The translations under genes were made by a program, and so were the position numbers. From contig OZ038452.1 in NCBI GenBank assembly GCA_964036195.1, positions 22,641,785-22,705,784 of the forward strand: a stretch of DNA of 64,000 nucleotides, in the 5' to 3' direction. Positions within the stretch are counted from its first letter, which is position 1. Each line of letters opens with the position of its first letter. A model generated the notes under the pieces. The model searched no databases and was not told the origin of the DNA. It saw nothing but the letters and a program-made list of their open reading frames with translations. Positions 12,131-22,946 of the stretch are shown here, piece after piece. Source of the DNA: Sphaerolaimus hirsutus (lineage: Eukaryota; Nematoda; Chromadorea; Monhysterida; Sphaerolaimidae).

Positions 12131-12728
12131 TATATTAAGTGTGATGCTTTAGATAATTTTTGTGTTATTTAGTTGACATTTACCCAGTTGACATTTATTC
12201 GCGATGTCAACTAATGTGGATGGGCCCATTATGCCTCAGATTTAAAAACAGTATCTTATGTTTTCAAGATGTAGATGTGCAATATTAGAACATTCTCATT
12301 TGTAATGTGATTGAAATTTTTATAAATTTTTGTAACCTTTCAATACAGTAGTATCTAGTAAAAGTAAACTTAAACAATGGTCATTTTTACAAAACAAATC
12401 CTTGTGCTCAATCAGAGCCTTATTGATCATTATTAATAGTTTAAAATGACGATCAACAACTAATTGTTTCATATTAATGTTATACCATACATGTATTACA
12501 TGTGACCATATCACTTTCCCTCAGACACATTAATCAACATTTAGTCTCCTACACTATGCTGGTGCATTTATCTTGTGTTGTAATTGTGCGAGTGAAGCTA
12601 GATGAAAATTATTTTGCACTGGATTTTCACTACTTTTTTCGCTGCCAAATGTTTTCACTACAGTAAATATCTAGAAATGTACGAAAAAATTTGCAGATTT
12701 TATTTAAAAAATAGAAATTCATCTAAAT
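12131..12728 (+). other. Region upstream of the neuropeptide receptor start codon
   Basis: AT-rich, no element or reading frame recognised. The 5' UTR and promoter of the receptor gene may lie here, but I see no motif that fixes a transcription start, and a non-coding first exon further upstream cannot be excluded. Confidence 0.35.
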
Positions 12729-13002
12729 ATGGACAAAAATCTACAAATTGATTCAAATTGTGATCCCTTGCCAATATGGACACACAATGAGACAGCCCTT
12801 ATCTTACAAACATATGGAACCAGATGTCCAGATCCCACAATAGCCCAAATATCTTCAATTATTTATACAATCGTTTTAATTTTGGGCTTGGTTGGAAATG
12901 TGCTAACTGCAGCAGTGATTCTGTCCAACAAATTCATGCACACTGCTACCAATTTTTACCTGCTCAGTTTGGCGTTTTCTGACACTGTCACGCTGACGCT
13001 TG
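12729..13002 (+). CDS. Neuropeptide receptor exon 1: N-terminus, TM1, most of TM2
   Basis: Residues 1-91 plus one base of the next codon. The extracellular N-terminus has an N-linked site (Asn-Glu-Thr). The TM1 segment includes ILGLVGNVL and TM2 has FYLLSLAFSD. The donor is CTTG|GTGAGT, phase 1. The Met was chosen because it opens the frame and leaves a normal ~40-residue N-terminus; an upstream exon is possible. Confidence 0.92.
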
Positions 13003-16000
13003 GTGAGTTTTTATTGTGATTTGTTCTGTGACAAAATCACTTAGCAAATGGGTAACTCATCTAAAAAGTAATTCTTCAGCAAGTAGTGGGCTAGTCCCGC
13101 ACCCTGTAAAATGTTTTGTAAAATGTAGTGTGCTGGAAAAATGAGAAAACTGCATTTTACACTGTACCGTATTTCCTCGAACCCCCCCCCCCCCATCGAA
13201 ATCCCCCCTCAAAATAGCCACTATGAATTAATAACCCCCTGAGGGTAATTCAAGGAAATACGGTAAATGCATTATTACAAGATGCAGAATCTCAAGGATC
13301 TTTATGTCCAATACAACACCCTTTCTCTAGGTCTCCCATTTGAATTGTACCAGTACAACACCGGCTGGTACCCATACCCTTTACCAGCATTCACTTGTCA
13401 ACTGAGATGTTATGTGACTGAATTAACATCATATGCTTCAGTTTTGACCATTGCTGCATTCAGTGTGGAAAGATGGCTGGCAATTTGTTTTCCATTTAAA
13501 ATGAGAGCTTTTTCTGCATTAGATAGGTAATGTTTTTTGGGTTTGGGGTATACCGTATTTCCTCGAAATACCCCCCGGGGGTGATTGTTTCATAGTGGTC
13601 CCGAGAGGGGGGGGGGTCAAACGAGGGGGGGGGGGGTATTTCGAGGGGGGGGGTTATTATTTCACAAGAAAATTCTTGAAAAACCAAGTACGAAATTGTC
13701 GTCTGAAACGTACGCAGACGTCGAAAAATGCAACAAAAACCGCCATTTATAAGGTTCTGTAGACTAATATTAGTATGTAGATGGTATGTACACTGTTCTA
13801 ACGTGATTCCGACATTGTTTTAACGTGTGTTCTGCACTACGCAGAACACAAACTGCCATATTTGTGATGTACGTTCTCTTTACACTCAATTTGGGGGGGG
13901 GGGGGGGTATTTCGAGGGGGGGGTGATTGTTTAATAGTGGTCTCGAGAGGGGGGGGGGGGTCAAACGAGGGGGGGGGGGGGGGGTATTTCGAGGGGGGGG
14001 GGGTATTTCGAGGAAATACGGTAACTATAGAATTGGAGTACAACACATGCTGACTACAGAGTATACATATTGTAGTACATATTGTATTTTGCAAATACTT
14101 CTGTAAACTATCAAAATCACAACTTGTTTAGACACTACAGAATATCATTCCATTTCATTAAATCAATTTATACTCACTAGAACTTTTGCAGAGCTACAAT
14201 GCTGATTGGAATAATCTGGACAGTAGCTGCAGTATGTGCAGCACCAATGCTGTTATTTGTCAAATTAAAGCCAATCACTCTACCCACCACCGCAGACCAA
14301 AATCAACCTGAAGTATTAGGTGAGAAAAATATAATATAATACATTTACAATGTAATTTTTTTAACATTTTTCATTGTGAACTTTTCCTTACAGGAAGGTC
14401 AGTGGAGGGCACGGAAATTTGCACCATGGTTTATGGCAGTCAAAATGTACATTTCCTGGTAATTGTCACAATCACAGTACTGTTTTTTATTGCTCCACTT
14501 GTATTGATTACATTCTTTTATGGTCATATTATGTACAAGTTGGGTTCAAGAACAAGGTGGGTGGAATTGTGTTTTTCTGTTGATAATCTCGAATTTCATG
14601 GATATCATGTGATTTCTTTATGCTGGGATCTTTGTGACTTTGAGTAGTTGCCAGGTATGATAAAATCATACAGTCAGAGTTGAGCAGGTCCTACAAACTT
14701 GTCAAATCTGTTGGATAGTTACAGTGAACTTAATGGCCTCTAGTTAATGCTCGAAATTATTGAAACTGGGCTGAGGAATCAGCTTTGAATGCAGTTGGGT
14801 TTTTTGGAATGTGAAATCCATCAAATCCTATTGACAGAGATAAAAATGATCCCTTATGGTCAGGGTTGGTTTTATAAAAATCATTTGTATACAAATTGTA
14901 TAAAAATTGTATAAAAATGTATTTTATTTGTATTTTATTCTTGTTTCATTTTAATTTACCTATTTTATTTTATTCCAAAATCATAATAAAATAATAAAAT
15001 GGAACAATTTTACAAAATTTTTACAAAAATGTACAGAAATTTTACAAAAAATCAGAATCTTGCATGCAAGGCCAGAAAAACTTTATACCTAATTAGACCT
15101 AAACATGAAAAACGGGTGACAAATCTTTCCATTACTTTGCAGAACTTACATGCAGTAGGTAAATAGTTGCATGCAATAGATAGGTAGCAAGTGTAAAGTA
15201 ACAATTATTGATAATAATTGTTTGCATTTTCAGTAGAAGGAGTACTGGAGTGTGCGGAGTCATTTGTAAAATGTCATGCAAAGTGTCAATTGTCATGATG
15301 AATGTAAAGTAAAGAGTCTATTGACATCTAAAATGTCAAACAAAGTGTCAATTGTCATGATAAATGTCATGCAGTGTCAATTGTGTATCCGAATCTTGTG
15401 TTTTTGTATCCAAATCTTATGTTTTTGTATCCAAATGTTGACATAAGATTTGGATACAAAACCAACAAGATTTGGATACAAAACAAGATTTGAATACAAT
15501 TTGCTTGACAGTTGCCACTTTAATTGTTATTTGTCATGACGATTGACACTTTACTTTACATTTGTCATGACAATTGATGCTTTGCATGACATTTCATATG
15601 ACATTTGACACTTTACAGGGCTTGGGACTGATCCAGCTCCATGGATAAACATGTTGAACCATAAGCAAGAAGAGAACAATTTTACAAAAATTATGAATTT
15701 TTATACAATTTTTACAAAAATATGAATTTGTATACAATTTTACAAAAATTTTACAAAAATTCGAATTTTTATACAATTTGTATTTTTATTTTGAAATTTT
15801 CCATTTTATTTTTTTTTTTTTATTCTCAAATTTTACATTTTATTTTTATTTTATTTTTATTTTTTTCTGAGATTTTGCCAACCCTGCTTATGGTCAACTC
15901 AAAACTGTTAAAACAGATTCATCAGATTAAGCCAGAAATTAGATGAATGGAAGATACCTCTACAAATATTTTTTGTCTACAATCCTATAAATAGTTAGAC

Positions 16001-19000
16001 AGAAACAAGTACAACCAACACTCAGAATGCAATCATCATTTAGGAAAAATGGCTCAAACGGGTCGTCCAAGTCAGAGAAGCAGAAATCAGGCATAAGAGT
16101 CAAATTTCTGTATAGGGGAAACCGGAGAAAGTTTTTGGACACTTGCCAACAATCGAAATGTGAACCAGATGATGTCAGTGTTCTGTCACTTGAGAAAAGA
16201 AATGCATCAATAAGGACAAGTTCAACGTTATGCACTGAGTCCCATCATAGCAGAAGGGCTCCCATTGGAATGTTGAGTGAGTTGTTTTGGACACATTCTA
16301 GACCTTAAGATGCAGTACTGGGATTTCGCCGTGTACCGTATATCCTTGTAAAAAAAAACCTTGAATTACTTTTCTAAGCTTTTCATAAAATTACAATTCC
16401 TCAAAAATATATGGCCATGAAATGGCACATTCACGGCTAGTGATGTAAAAAGCGCCAGACTTTTGGCGCCAAGCGCCAAAAGCGCCATGGCGCTTTTCCG
16501 GATCCAGCGCCAAGCGCCAATGGCGCCACAGCAAAATGGCGCCAAGCGCCAAAAGCGCCATGGCGCTTTTCTGGACCTTAGCGCCAAGCGCCAAAGGCGC
16601 CAGGGGGCCATGGCGCCAAGCGCCAATAGCGCCAGCGCCAAAATTTTATAGCCTTTATTGATACAGGTGAGACAAGGTATAAAAGTATACTATTTTCTTC
16701 ACTTTCAATAACTTGTATTGCCTCCAAAAACACAAAAATGGTCAAATAATGGAAATCAATAACAACAATATTTTCTTGCTCAACGTCAACACACAAGTGT
16801 AACTAAGACTGGTTCAAATAGATACCAAATTGCCTCTATGAAGTGGTGGAAGCTGAAAAATTGTCTGGGGGTTGGGGGTTGCAGTGTTTCAATCTATTGG
16901 ATATTTCAAGGTTTAAAGTGCAAACTGTGAAATAACAGGGTAAAAATAGCTAAATTAGGTACATATCTGAGTAAAATACCTATGTAAAATAGTTACACAA
17001 ATTTTACATCGCCAATGGCGCCACTGGAAAGTAGCGCCAAGCGCCAAAAGCGCCATGGCGCTTTTCGGAAACACGGCGCCAAGCGCCAATGGCGCCACAG
17101 CATTTTAGCGCCAAGCGCCAAAAGCGCCATGGCGCTTTTTGCTTTGGTGCTAGCGCCAGGCGCCAGCGCCATGGCGCTTTCACATCACTATTCACGGCTC
17201 ATGGCTTCATAAGCTGATTCAATTGAAGAGCATACAAAAGTTTGAAATAAGTTCCCAGATTTACTTCAGATTTTTGGACTGTGACGTTATTTAAATGAGT
17301 TATTCACATGCGGGATAGCAGTTCAAACAGGATCCAAATTTTTCATCCCAATAATTTTTTGGGATAAACGATCCTGATTAGGGTGTCACCAGAAATTTTT
17401 ATGGAAAACGGAAAAGGGAATTTTTTTGCACTTGCCTGAAAACGGAAACGGAAAAAAAATTTCCACTTGCCGGAAAATGGAAACGAAACGGAAAAAAATT
17501 TGAATACGGAAAACGGAAACAGAAAAATTTATGCACTTGCCAGAAAACGGAAACAAAATTTTTAAGCACTTGTCAGTAACGATGGCAAAAAAAGATTCGA
17601 AAATTCGAAAACATTTTCGAATTTTCGAATTTTTCCGGAATTTTCGAATTTTTATTTCACCCCTAGAAAAAACACTTAAAAATCGATTTATTTTTCAAAA
17701 AATTCGAAAATTCGAAAATACTTTTCGAATTTTTCAGGCAATTCAAGGCACTCTGAGGTTCAACGTACTAAATACAACGAAAATTGATACGCGGTGCTTA
17801 TGAAAAAGCGAAACAAAACAGAAAAAAGGTCCAAAAACGTTGAAATGTAAACTACCCTGTAAAATGTGAAATGTCATGCAAAGTGTCAATAGTTATGAAA
17901 ATGCCCTGGAAAAATGGCAAACATATTTGCCATCTTCCACAGCATCTCCATGACTTTAGACACTTTGCATAACATTTGACATTTCACAGAGCATTTTCAG
18001 GTGTCTGGGATTGCACATAGGAACTGCACATAATTATAAGTAAAAGAGATTTGATCAAAGGTATACTCCAGCGACATTACACTTTATAATGTAACCTACC
18101 ATATCCCATCTGAATAAAAGAACAAACATAAAAAATTTTCATCATTTTAATCAAATTGCTTTGATAAATATGATGAACATTTTTTTGTTTGTTGTTTTAT
18201 TCAGATGGGTTATGGTGGATTTCATTGTAGGTGTAATGTCGCTGGAGTATAAGAGTGGTTTTGAGTATTGGTTTGAGAAGTACCCATATTTCGTGCAGTT
18301 AGCACTGTATGCACTGAGTATGCCCAGTGTGCTATACTCGGGCGAAATTACACCCTACATTTTTCTGGTGGTAACACTCCATCATGACGTCATAACCGCA
18401 GTCCGCAGTGAACTTACGGCAGACTGAACTGGTTCGGAGTCAGGATGAAATGGAGTGCAGTGGTGAATCAGTTCACAAGTTTTCAGTTGGCTGTCTGCCA
18501 GCCAAAGATATAAATCATATCTATTTGTAGATTAGCATGTCTGCCAAGTATAGCCACTTCCAAAACAGTCCAAATTCTTTGTTTAAAGCTTCAGATTCAA
18601 TATTTTTCCAAAAAAATTCGAAAATTATTTGAAAAAATTCGAAAAATGGCCAAAAAAATTCGAAAATTGCCAAAAAAGATTTGAAAATTCGAAAATTCGA
18701 AAATTAAATTCGAAATTCGAAAATTAATTTCAGGAAAAATTCGAAAATTCGAAAATTCATTTTGGAAAAAACACTTAAAAATTTAAATACTTTTTTTGGA
18801 GGGTTTGCCATCGTTACTTGTCAGAAAAAAAATTTGCCTGTGGAAAGCGGAAACGGAAAGTTGACACCCTAATCCTGATATCGAGCACCCAATCCTGTTC
18901 CCAAATACATATGAGCAGAGCCACAGTGGTGCCATAGCTGAAATTTGGGGGTTAATATATAAAGTATACCTATACCTAAATATATCAAGAAAATATATCA

Positions 19001-20136
19001 AATGAGAAACAAAAAAAATATTTATATTCTTTCAGTCGCGGTCGTGATTGCATTTTTCATCTGTTGGATGCCGTACCATCTGCAACGTTTGGCATCAGTT
19101 TACTCGGCCGATCAACTCGACGAGTTGCCGGAACAAGTGAAATACGCTTTTCAACTCATGTGGTTCATCAGCGGTGAGTTCTCGGCGAACTGATATCTGT
19201 GAAGCAATTTTAGGTGGGCAAGCTACCAGAAAAGTGGTGTGGTATTTTTATGTGATGTGAATTTGTAAAAAAATACCTGTAGCATGCAAGTTGTCTGGTT
19301 ACTCGACTTATCAGTGACAAAATTTCTATGCGAATTCTTTTGCCGGACCAGGACTAGTGATGGAAAAGCGCCCTGGCGATTGGCGCCATTTTGCTCTGGC
19401 GCCATTGGCGCTTGACGATGGGGTTCGGAAAAACGCCATGGCGCTTTTGGCGCTGGGCGCTATCTTTGAGTGGCGCCAGAAACAAAACGCCTGGCGCTAG
19501 CGCCAAAGCAAGAAGCGCCATGGTGCGCTTCTGGCGCTTGGTGCCATTTTGCTCTCGCGCCATTGGCGCTTGGCGATGGGTTTCGGAAAAGCGCCATGGC
19601 GCTTTAGCGCTTTGCGCGAAAGTCCTGGCGCTTTTTCCATCACTGACCAGGACTCGGATTAAAAAAATCTTTAAAAAGGAGATAGGTAAAATTTTTTTTC
19701 AATTTTTTCGTTCGAGTTCATCAATATTGCATAGAAATCGATCATTAGGTATATGGATTTTTTTACATTTGTCGGAGTGTCGGGTCGGGGTCTCAATGAA
19801 AAGCTATCCAAACTTTATTGATACACCCTCTATCTATTAAACTGCTCAATTACAGGCTACCTATACTACGCAAATAGCTGCGTAAATCCCGTTATCTACA
19901 GTATACTATCTTCCAATTTCCGAATAGCCACAATGCGCACATTGCACTCTTTAAATTGCTGGAAATCGACCGCAATTACCAGTCAAAATTTCCGTCAAAA
20001 CAGTAGAAACTTGGAGCTGGAAAGTCACAACAGTGAACCCATAAAACCGGCGACATTGAATTTGCCGGTTTGTGAACCGGATATACATAGCGATATTCAC
20101 TATGAAATTAGCAGGGAAATGGAAATTATTGAGTGA
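12729..20136 (+). CDS. Neuromedin-U/pyrokinin/CAPA-type neuropeptide receptor (class A GPCR), whole gene
   Basis: Seven-exon gene for a rhodopsin-family receptor of peptide hormones, expected at the plasma membrane. Join: 12729-13002, 13331-13526, 14192-14319, 14394-14556, 16026-16276, 19036-19173, 19856-20136 (1431 nt, 476 aa). All introns are GT-AG and phases agree at every junction. TM1 carries the Gly-Asn pair, TM2 the SLAFSD motif, and the LGLPFELYQY segment after TM2 is characteristic of the NMU/pyrokinin clade. The TM3 Cys is at 114, the DRY position reads Glu138-Arg139-Trp140, TM6 has CWMP (347-350) and TM7 NPVIY (394-398). A long Ser/Lys-rich third intracellular loop (about 80 aa) comes from exon 5. 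Introns are 74-2759 bp and packed with MITEs. Subfamily (pyrokinin, CAPA or NMU) is not resolvable by eye. Confidence 0.93.
13167..13263. repeat. 97-bp CCGTATTTCCTCG MITE in receptor intron 1
   Basis: CCGTATTTCCTCGAA to AAGGAAATACGG with TA on both sides. It occupies almost a third of the 328-bp intron and ends 67 bases before exon 2. Confidence 0.85.
13331..13526 (+). CDS. Neuropeptide receptor exon 2: ECL1, TM3, ICL2
   Basis: Acceptor TTTCTCTAG|GT; residues 92-156 plus two bases. Encodes LGLPFELYQY, Cys114 (disulfide partner of the ECL2 Cys), and TM3 with TSYASVLTIAAFSVERW, where Trp replaces the usual Tyr of E/DRY. Donor GATAG|GTAATG, phase 2, joins cleanly to exon 3. Confidence 0.95.
13553..14021. 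repeat. CCGTATTTCCTCG MITE in receptor intron 2
   Basis: TA-flanked element with matching CCGTATTTCCTCGAAATACC and GGTATTTCGAGGAAATACGG ends. The interior contains two further partial GGGGTATTTCGAGG blocks and G runs of up to 14, so it appears internally duplicated. Confidence 0.85.
14192..14319 (+). CDS. Neuropeptide receptor exon 3: TM4
   Basis: Acceptor ACTTTTGCAG|A; completes an Arg codon and encodes TM4 (MLIGIIWTVAAVCAAPMLL, including the conserved Trp and the Ala-Pro pair) plus the start of ECL2. Donor TTAG|GTGAGA, phase 1. The following intron is only 74 bp. Confidence 0.95.
14394..14556 (+). CDS. Neuropeptide receptor exon 4: ECL2 and TM5
   Basis: Acceptor CCTTACAG|GA. Contains the ECL2 Cys (GTEICTMVYG) that pairs with Cys114 and TM5 with the conserved Pro (FFIAPLVLITFFYGHIMYKL). 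Donor ACAAG|GTGGGT, phase 2. Confidence 0.95.
14861..15886. mobile_element. hAT-type element CAGGGTTGG in receptor intron 4
   Basis: Termini CAGGGTTGGTTTTATAAAA and GATTTTGCCAACCCTG, with perfect CTTATGGT duplications (14853-14860, 15887-15894). The body is TTTTACAAAAAT/TTTTATT sequence and hosts the nested element at 15239-15632. A 149-bp relative lies at 55385-55533. Confidence 0.95.
15239..15632. repeat. TTTACA/TTGACA palindromic MITE nested in 14861-15886
   Basis: Ends in CTTTACAGGGCTTGGGACTG. The centre near 15430 is palindromic (CCAAATCTTATGTTTTTGTA repeated in both orientations). Same family as 1-120 and 9273-9475. Confidence 0.65.
16026..16276 (+). CDS. Neuropeptide receptor exon 5: third intracellular loop
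   Basis: A Ser/Lys-rich segment ending SRRAPIGML, the family's junction into TM6. Donor TTGA|GTGAGT, phase 1. Two in-phase acceptors are possible: ACACTCAG before 16026 and ATCATTTAG before 16044, the latter removing six residues (product 470 aa). Both restore the Arg codon split across the intron. Confidence 0.9.
16438..17190. mobile_element. hAT-type MITE, GCGCC interior (copy 3), in receptor intron 5
   Basis: Termini TAGTGATGTAAAAAGCGCC and GGCGCTTTCACATCACTA, with perfect TTCACGGC duplications (16430-16437, 17191-17198). GCGCC arrays at both ends enclose ~380 bases of unrelated AT-rich sequence. Confidence 0.95.
17840..18025. repeat. TTTACA/TGTCAAA spacer-type MITE, third nesting level
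   Basis: ACCCTGTAAAATGTGAAATGTC on the left and GACATTTCACAGAGCATTTTCAG on the right form a diverged inverted repeat of the 15239-15632 kind. Boundaries are approximate. Confidence 0.5.
18062..18257. repeat. TATACTCCAGCGACATTACAC inverted-repeat MITE
   Basis: Left TATACTCCAGCGACATTACA and right GTGTAATGTCGCTGGAGTATA are perfect complements. A second inner pair, CATATCCCATCTGAATAAA, recurs near 43025, 45370, 46260 and 46975. Third nesting level in receptor intron 5. Confidence 0.85.
18333..18556. repeat. TATACTCGG...GTCTGCCAAGTATA MITE
   Basis: Left end TATACTCGGGCGAAATTACA and right end CATGTCTGCCAAGTATA. Shares CACTCCATCATGACGTCAT and GGCTGTCTGCCAGCC with the sequence at 5570-5768 into which the GCGCC hAT copy 2 inserted. 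Confidence 0.7.
19036..19173 (+). CDS. Neuropeptide receptor exon 6: TM6 and ECL3
   Basis: Acceptor ATTCTTTCAG|TC; completes Ile338 and encodes TM6 with FFICWMPYHLQRL (Cys-Trp-x-Pro) and a charged ECL3. Donor AGCG|GTGAGT, phase 1. Confidence 0.96.
19356..19645. mobile_element. hAT-type MITE, GCGCC interior (copy 4), in receptor intron 6
   Basis: TAGTGATGGAAAAGCGCC to GGCGCTTTTTCCATCACTG with perfect ACCAGGAC duplications (19348-19355, 19646-19653). At 290 bp it is almost entirely GCGCC-rich sequence. Confidence 0.95.
19856..20136 (+). CDS. Neuropeptide receptor exon 7: TM7 and cytoplasmic tail
   Basis: Acceptor TCAATTACAG|GC. Encodes TM7 (YYANSCVNPVIYSIL, NPVIY motif), helix-8-like SSNFRIATMR and a ~75-residue acidic tail ending Glu-Ile-Ile-Glu before TGA. 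A possible AATAAA lies at 20393-20398, inside the repeat copy described next. Confidence 0.95.
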
Positions 20137-20218
20137 GGAAAAGGCGATAAAAAGGTTGGTCGCTTCATTCCCCGTTTTAGGTTGGCGATAAGTGAGTCCG
20201 TTGCAAAATAACAGAAAG

Positions 20219-20806
20219 TAAAACTCGGCGGACATTATGGAAGTCAATTGTCTAAGGAATTTTTGTACGAGTGCGGTATAAACTAACGATAGGGTCATAT
20301 GTGAATTTGGCCCACGTCCAAGTCGCTCTGCCTTTCAGACAAATGAGAGCGAAAAACGCAGGTTTGCGTCACTGATTATCGCTGCGGAATGCAATAAATC
20401 GACCGGAAATGATCACAAATGGCGGCCCATATTTACACTAGTTGACACATTTGCGATCTATTCCAGTCACTTAATTGTATTCCACAGACATAATGAGTAA
20501 CGCAAACGTAAATCCTGCGTCTTTCACCTCATTCGAATAATATGTAACCCGACGCGTGCCAAATAAAAATACCGGATATCTATCACATTTGTGCTTTTTA
20601 GGAATTCGTTAGCACTGTTTGAGCGAGATATCTAGCTTTCCGACTGTGTATTTTTATATCTGTGCTTAATCCATTTATTTTTCACATTTGAAGGTTCAAT
20701 CGGTTTAAATACACTGTGAATCGTCCGTTCGAATCCAAACTTGAGACATATCTTTCTCGTACATAAAAGAAGGAAAGCTGACTTGTTTCATGTCTGCCGA
20801 GTTTTT
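20219..20806. repeat. AAACTCGGCGGACAT inverted-repeat element, copy A
   Basis: Left AAACTCGGCGGACATTATGG, right CATGTCTGCCGAGTTT. The interior shares many words with copy B (21935-22504), for example ATGGAAGTCAAT, GGCTGCGGAATGC-like and TTTCACCTCATTCG. It lies immediately downstream of the neuropeptide receptor stop codon. Confidence 0.75.
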
Positions 20807-21359
20807 TTTAACTCTTTGCAATTCATATTTATGCTTCTGAAAAAAAAGTGATAAAAAAGGTTGCAAATAACAAGTTGTATGCGTTAAGAAAATAACCAAT
20901 GTTTGTCACATATTTACAACTCACGGGGCACTCACAAATTCTCCTATCATTTATCATTTTCCTTGTCACTTGATAAGTTTCAGAATCAAACCCTCCAGTG
21001 GTTGAATTGCACCTCTGCTTGGCGCAACTTTTTGTAGCATTTGACACTTCTTTCAGCTATCTTTTGTGTCACTTTATGTCGCTATTCATGGTTGTGTTTC
21101 AATCACATTAATAAAGAACGTATTTTCTAAACAGGCTGTTCAAATCAAAATCGTCTGCTTTGTACAAAGGAAAAAAGAAAAAAAACAAAGAATTTAAGTG
21201 ATTGCTGCAATCCGTGAAATATTTTGATATGTTGTTATTTCGTGAATTATTCTTCAGTCACATCGCCATTTCGTCACTTTTTTATTTGTCGAAAATTTCG
21301 AAATGAAATCGCAGAATTGAAAGCGAAGGAATGGAAGTGCAAACTGATTAAAAAATGTA
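20807..21359. other. Convergent intergenic stretch
   Basis: AT-rich, between the 3' ends of the two receptor genes. No gene, RNA or intact repeat recognised. Confidence 0.4.
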
Positions 21360-21792
21360 CCGTATTACCTCGAAATACCCCCAGTGGGTTTATTATTTCG
21401 CCAGCAAAATTTGAGGGGGGATAATTCGTGGGGGGGGGGTTATTCGAGGGGGGGTTATTCGAGGGGGGTCTATTATTTCGCCAGAAATTTTCAGAAATTC
21501 CGCATACTCAGACGTAGTAAAATCAAGCGTTTACATAGACGTATATGTGTTTTTAGGCATTAATAACTGTATATACACATAAACCCTTCCCTAACGTCAC
21601 TCAATCATCAGTCTTAAAGTGTGTTCTGACTTTACAGATCACAAACTGCGGTATTTGTCATGTACGTTCTCTTTACACTCAATTTTAGGGGGGGGTATTT
21701 CGAGGGGGGGGTTATTATTTCCTCAGCCGAAATTTAGGGGGGTATTTCGAGGGGAGGGTTAATTCATGGGGGGATAATTCGAGGTAATACGG
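21360..21792. repeat. CCGTATTACCTCG MITE
   Basis: CCGTATTACCTCGAAATACC to ATTCGAGGTAATACGG with TA flanks. The interior contains CATGTACGTTCTCTTTACAC, a word shared with the copies at 13553-14021 and 32293-32726. Confidence 0.85.
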
Positions 21793-21934
21793 TATGTAAT
21801 AATACACATGCTGAGAAACTGAAACAATTCCGCAGCCAATTCCGAAAGTGGACAAGTGCCAAGAACTAAGTGTGAAGTAAAATTTGTAATTTGAGAATCT
21901 AGAGAGAAGTAAGTAAAATGTGACTTGTTTGTAA

Positions 21935-22504
21935 GTAAACTCGACGGACATTATGGAAGTCAATGCTCTACGGGATTTTCGTACAACTGCGTATATTCGT
22001 AGTTGGCACTCGTCCAAGTTACCGTTTGAGAGAATGTTACCCAGTATGAAAGATGCAGGATTTCCATCTGCGTCACCAAAAATGGCTGCGGAATGCGATT
22101 AAGCGAACGCAATTGGTCGCTTATGGCGGCGCACACACGAGTTGACACACATGTTGATTTAATTGGATACCGCGGTCATTTTCGTTGACGAGAGCGGAAA
22201 TCTAGCGTCTTTTACCTCATTCGTATTCAACGCAAAGGTAACTTGGACGCACTGGGAAGTTCATACGTTCTTTTTTGAAGGAATTCGTCGAGACTGCGAC
22301 GATAAGATCCGACCTAAGACCTTACAAACTGACTTTCTATAACGATTTGTCTATCAAAGTCATCTCGTTCTCGCATAAAAAGTTGGATTGAATCAAAAGT
22401 ATCGTGAACTAATGGAATCCGTCCATTCAAGTTCGAATTAAAAAAGATACGTCATTGGTAACCAAGGGCCGAATACCTGATTCGTTTCATGTCTGCCGAG
22501 TTTA
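21935..22504. repeat. AAACTCGACGGACAT inverted-repeat element, copy B
   Basis: Left AAACTCGACGGACATTATGG, right CATGTCTGCCGAGTTT. Sister of copy A at 20219-20806 with substantial divergence. Carries no coding frame of recognisable content. Confidence 0.75.
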
Positions 22505-22946
22505 ACACATAAATTTGTAAATGAAAATAGTTGTCGCTTGACTTTCCGCTTAAAACTTCACTAGCACTTTTATTTTACTTGTCCACATGCAGCACTGGCC
22601 CCTGTTAAAGCAATATCTACGAATAAATAAATGCAGTTTTTGAAAATGTATATTGACGACAATGAAACAAAACCGATATAAGATAACGATAACGCACATC
22701 TCACACCAAAAATATTCAACCAGAAATGGATCATGACAAAAGTTTCAAATAGATATGACCAAAATGTAAAATCTCTATTTTCAAAACACAAAATAACAGC
22801 GGAGACATCTGAGAAAAAACGGCAAAAACAAACCGCCAAGTGGGAATGGATAGTGTCTGTGCAAATCGATCGGCGCATGCAAAAAAAAATTGGAGAATGG
22901 GCAATATCCCATTATCATAAATATGGTGAATTGTATTTGCTGAAAC

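Larger units (their letters stand above)
17577..18816. mobile_element. hAT-type element TAACGATGGC nested inside 17379-18871
   Basis: Starts TAACGATGGCAAAAAAAG and ends GGTTTGCCATCGTTA, with perfect CTTGTCAG duplications (17569-17576, 18817-18824). The ATTCGAAAA-rich body is itself interrupted by elements at 18062-18257 and 18333-18556. Confidence 0.95.
17379..18871. mobile_element. hAT-type element TAGGGTGTC in receptor intron 5 (outer)
   Basis: Starts TAGGGTGTCACC and ends GTTGACACCCTA, with perfect ATCCTGAT duplications (17371-17378, 18872-18879). The GGAAAACGG interior is split by the insertion 17577-18816. Confidence 0.95.

Noticed and set aside
18161..18427. 88-codon plus-strand ORF inside receptor intron 5
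   Set aside because: It spans two inverted-repeat MITEs, and its apparent sequence comes from their termini.
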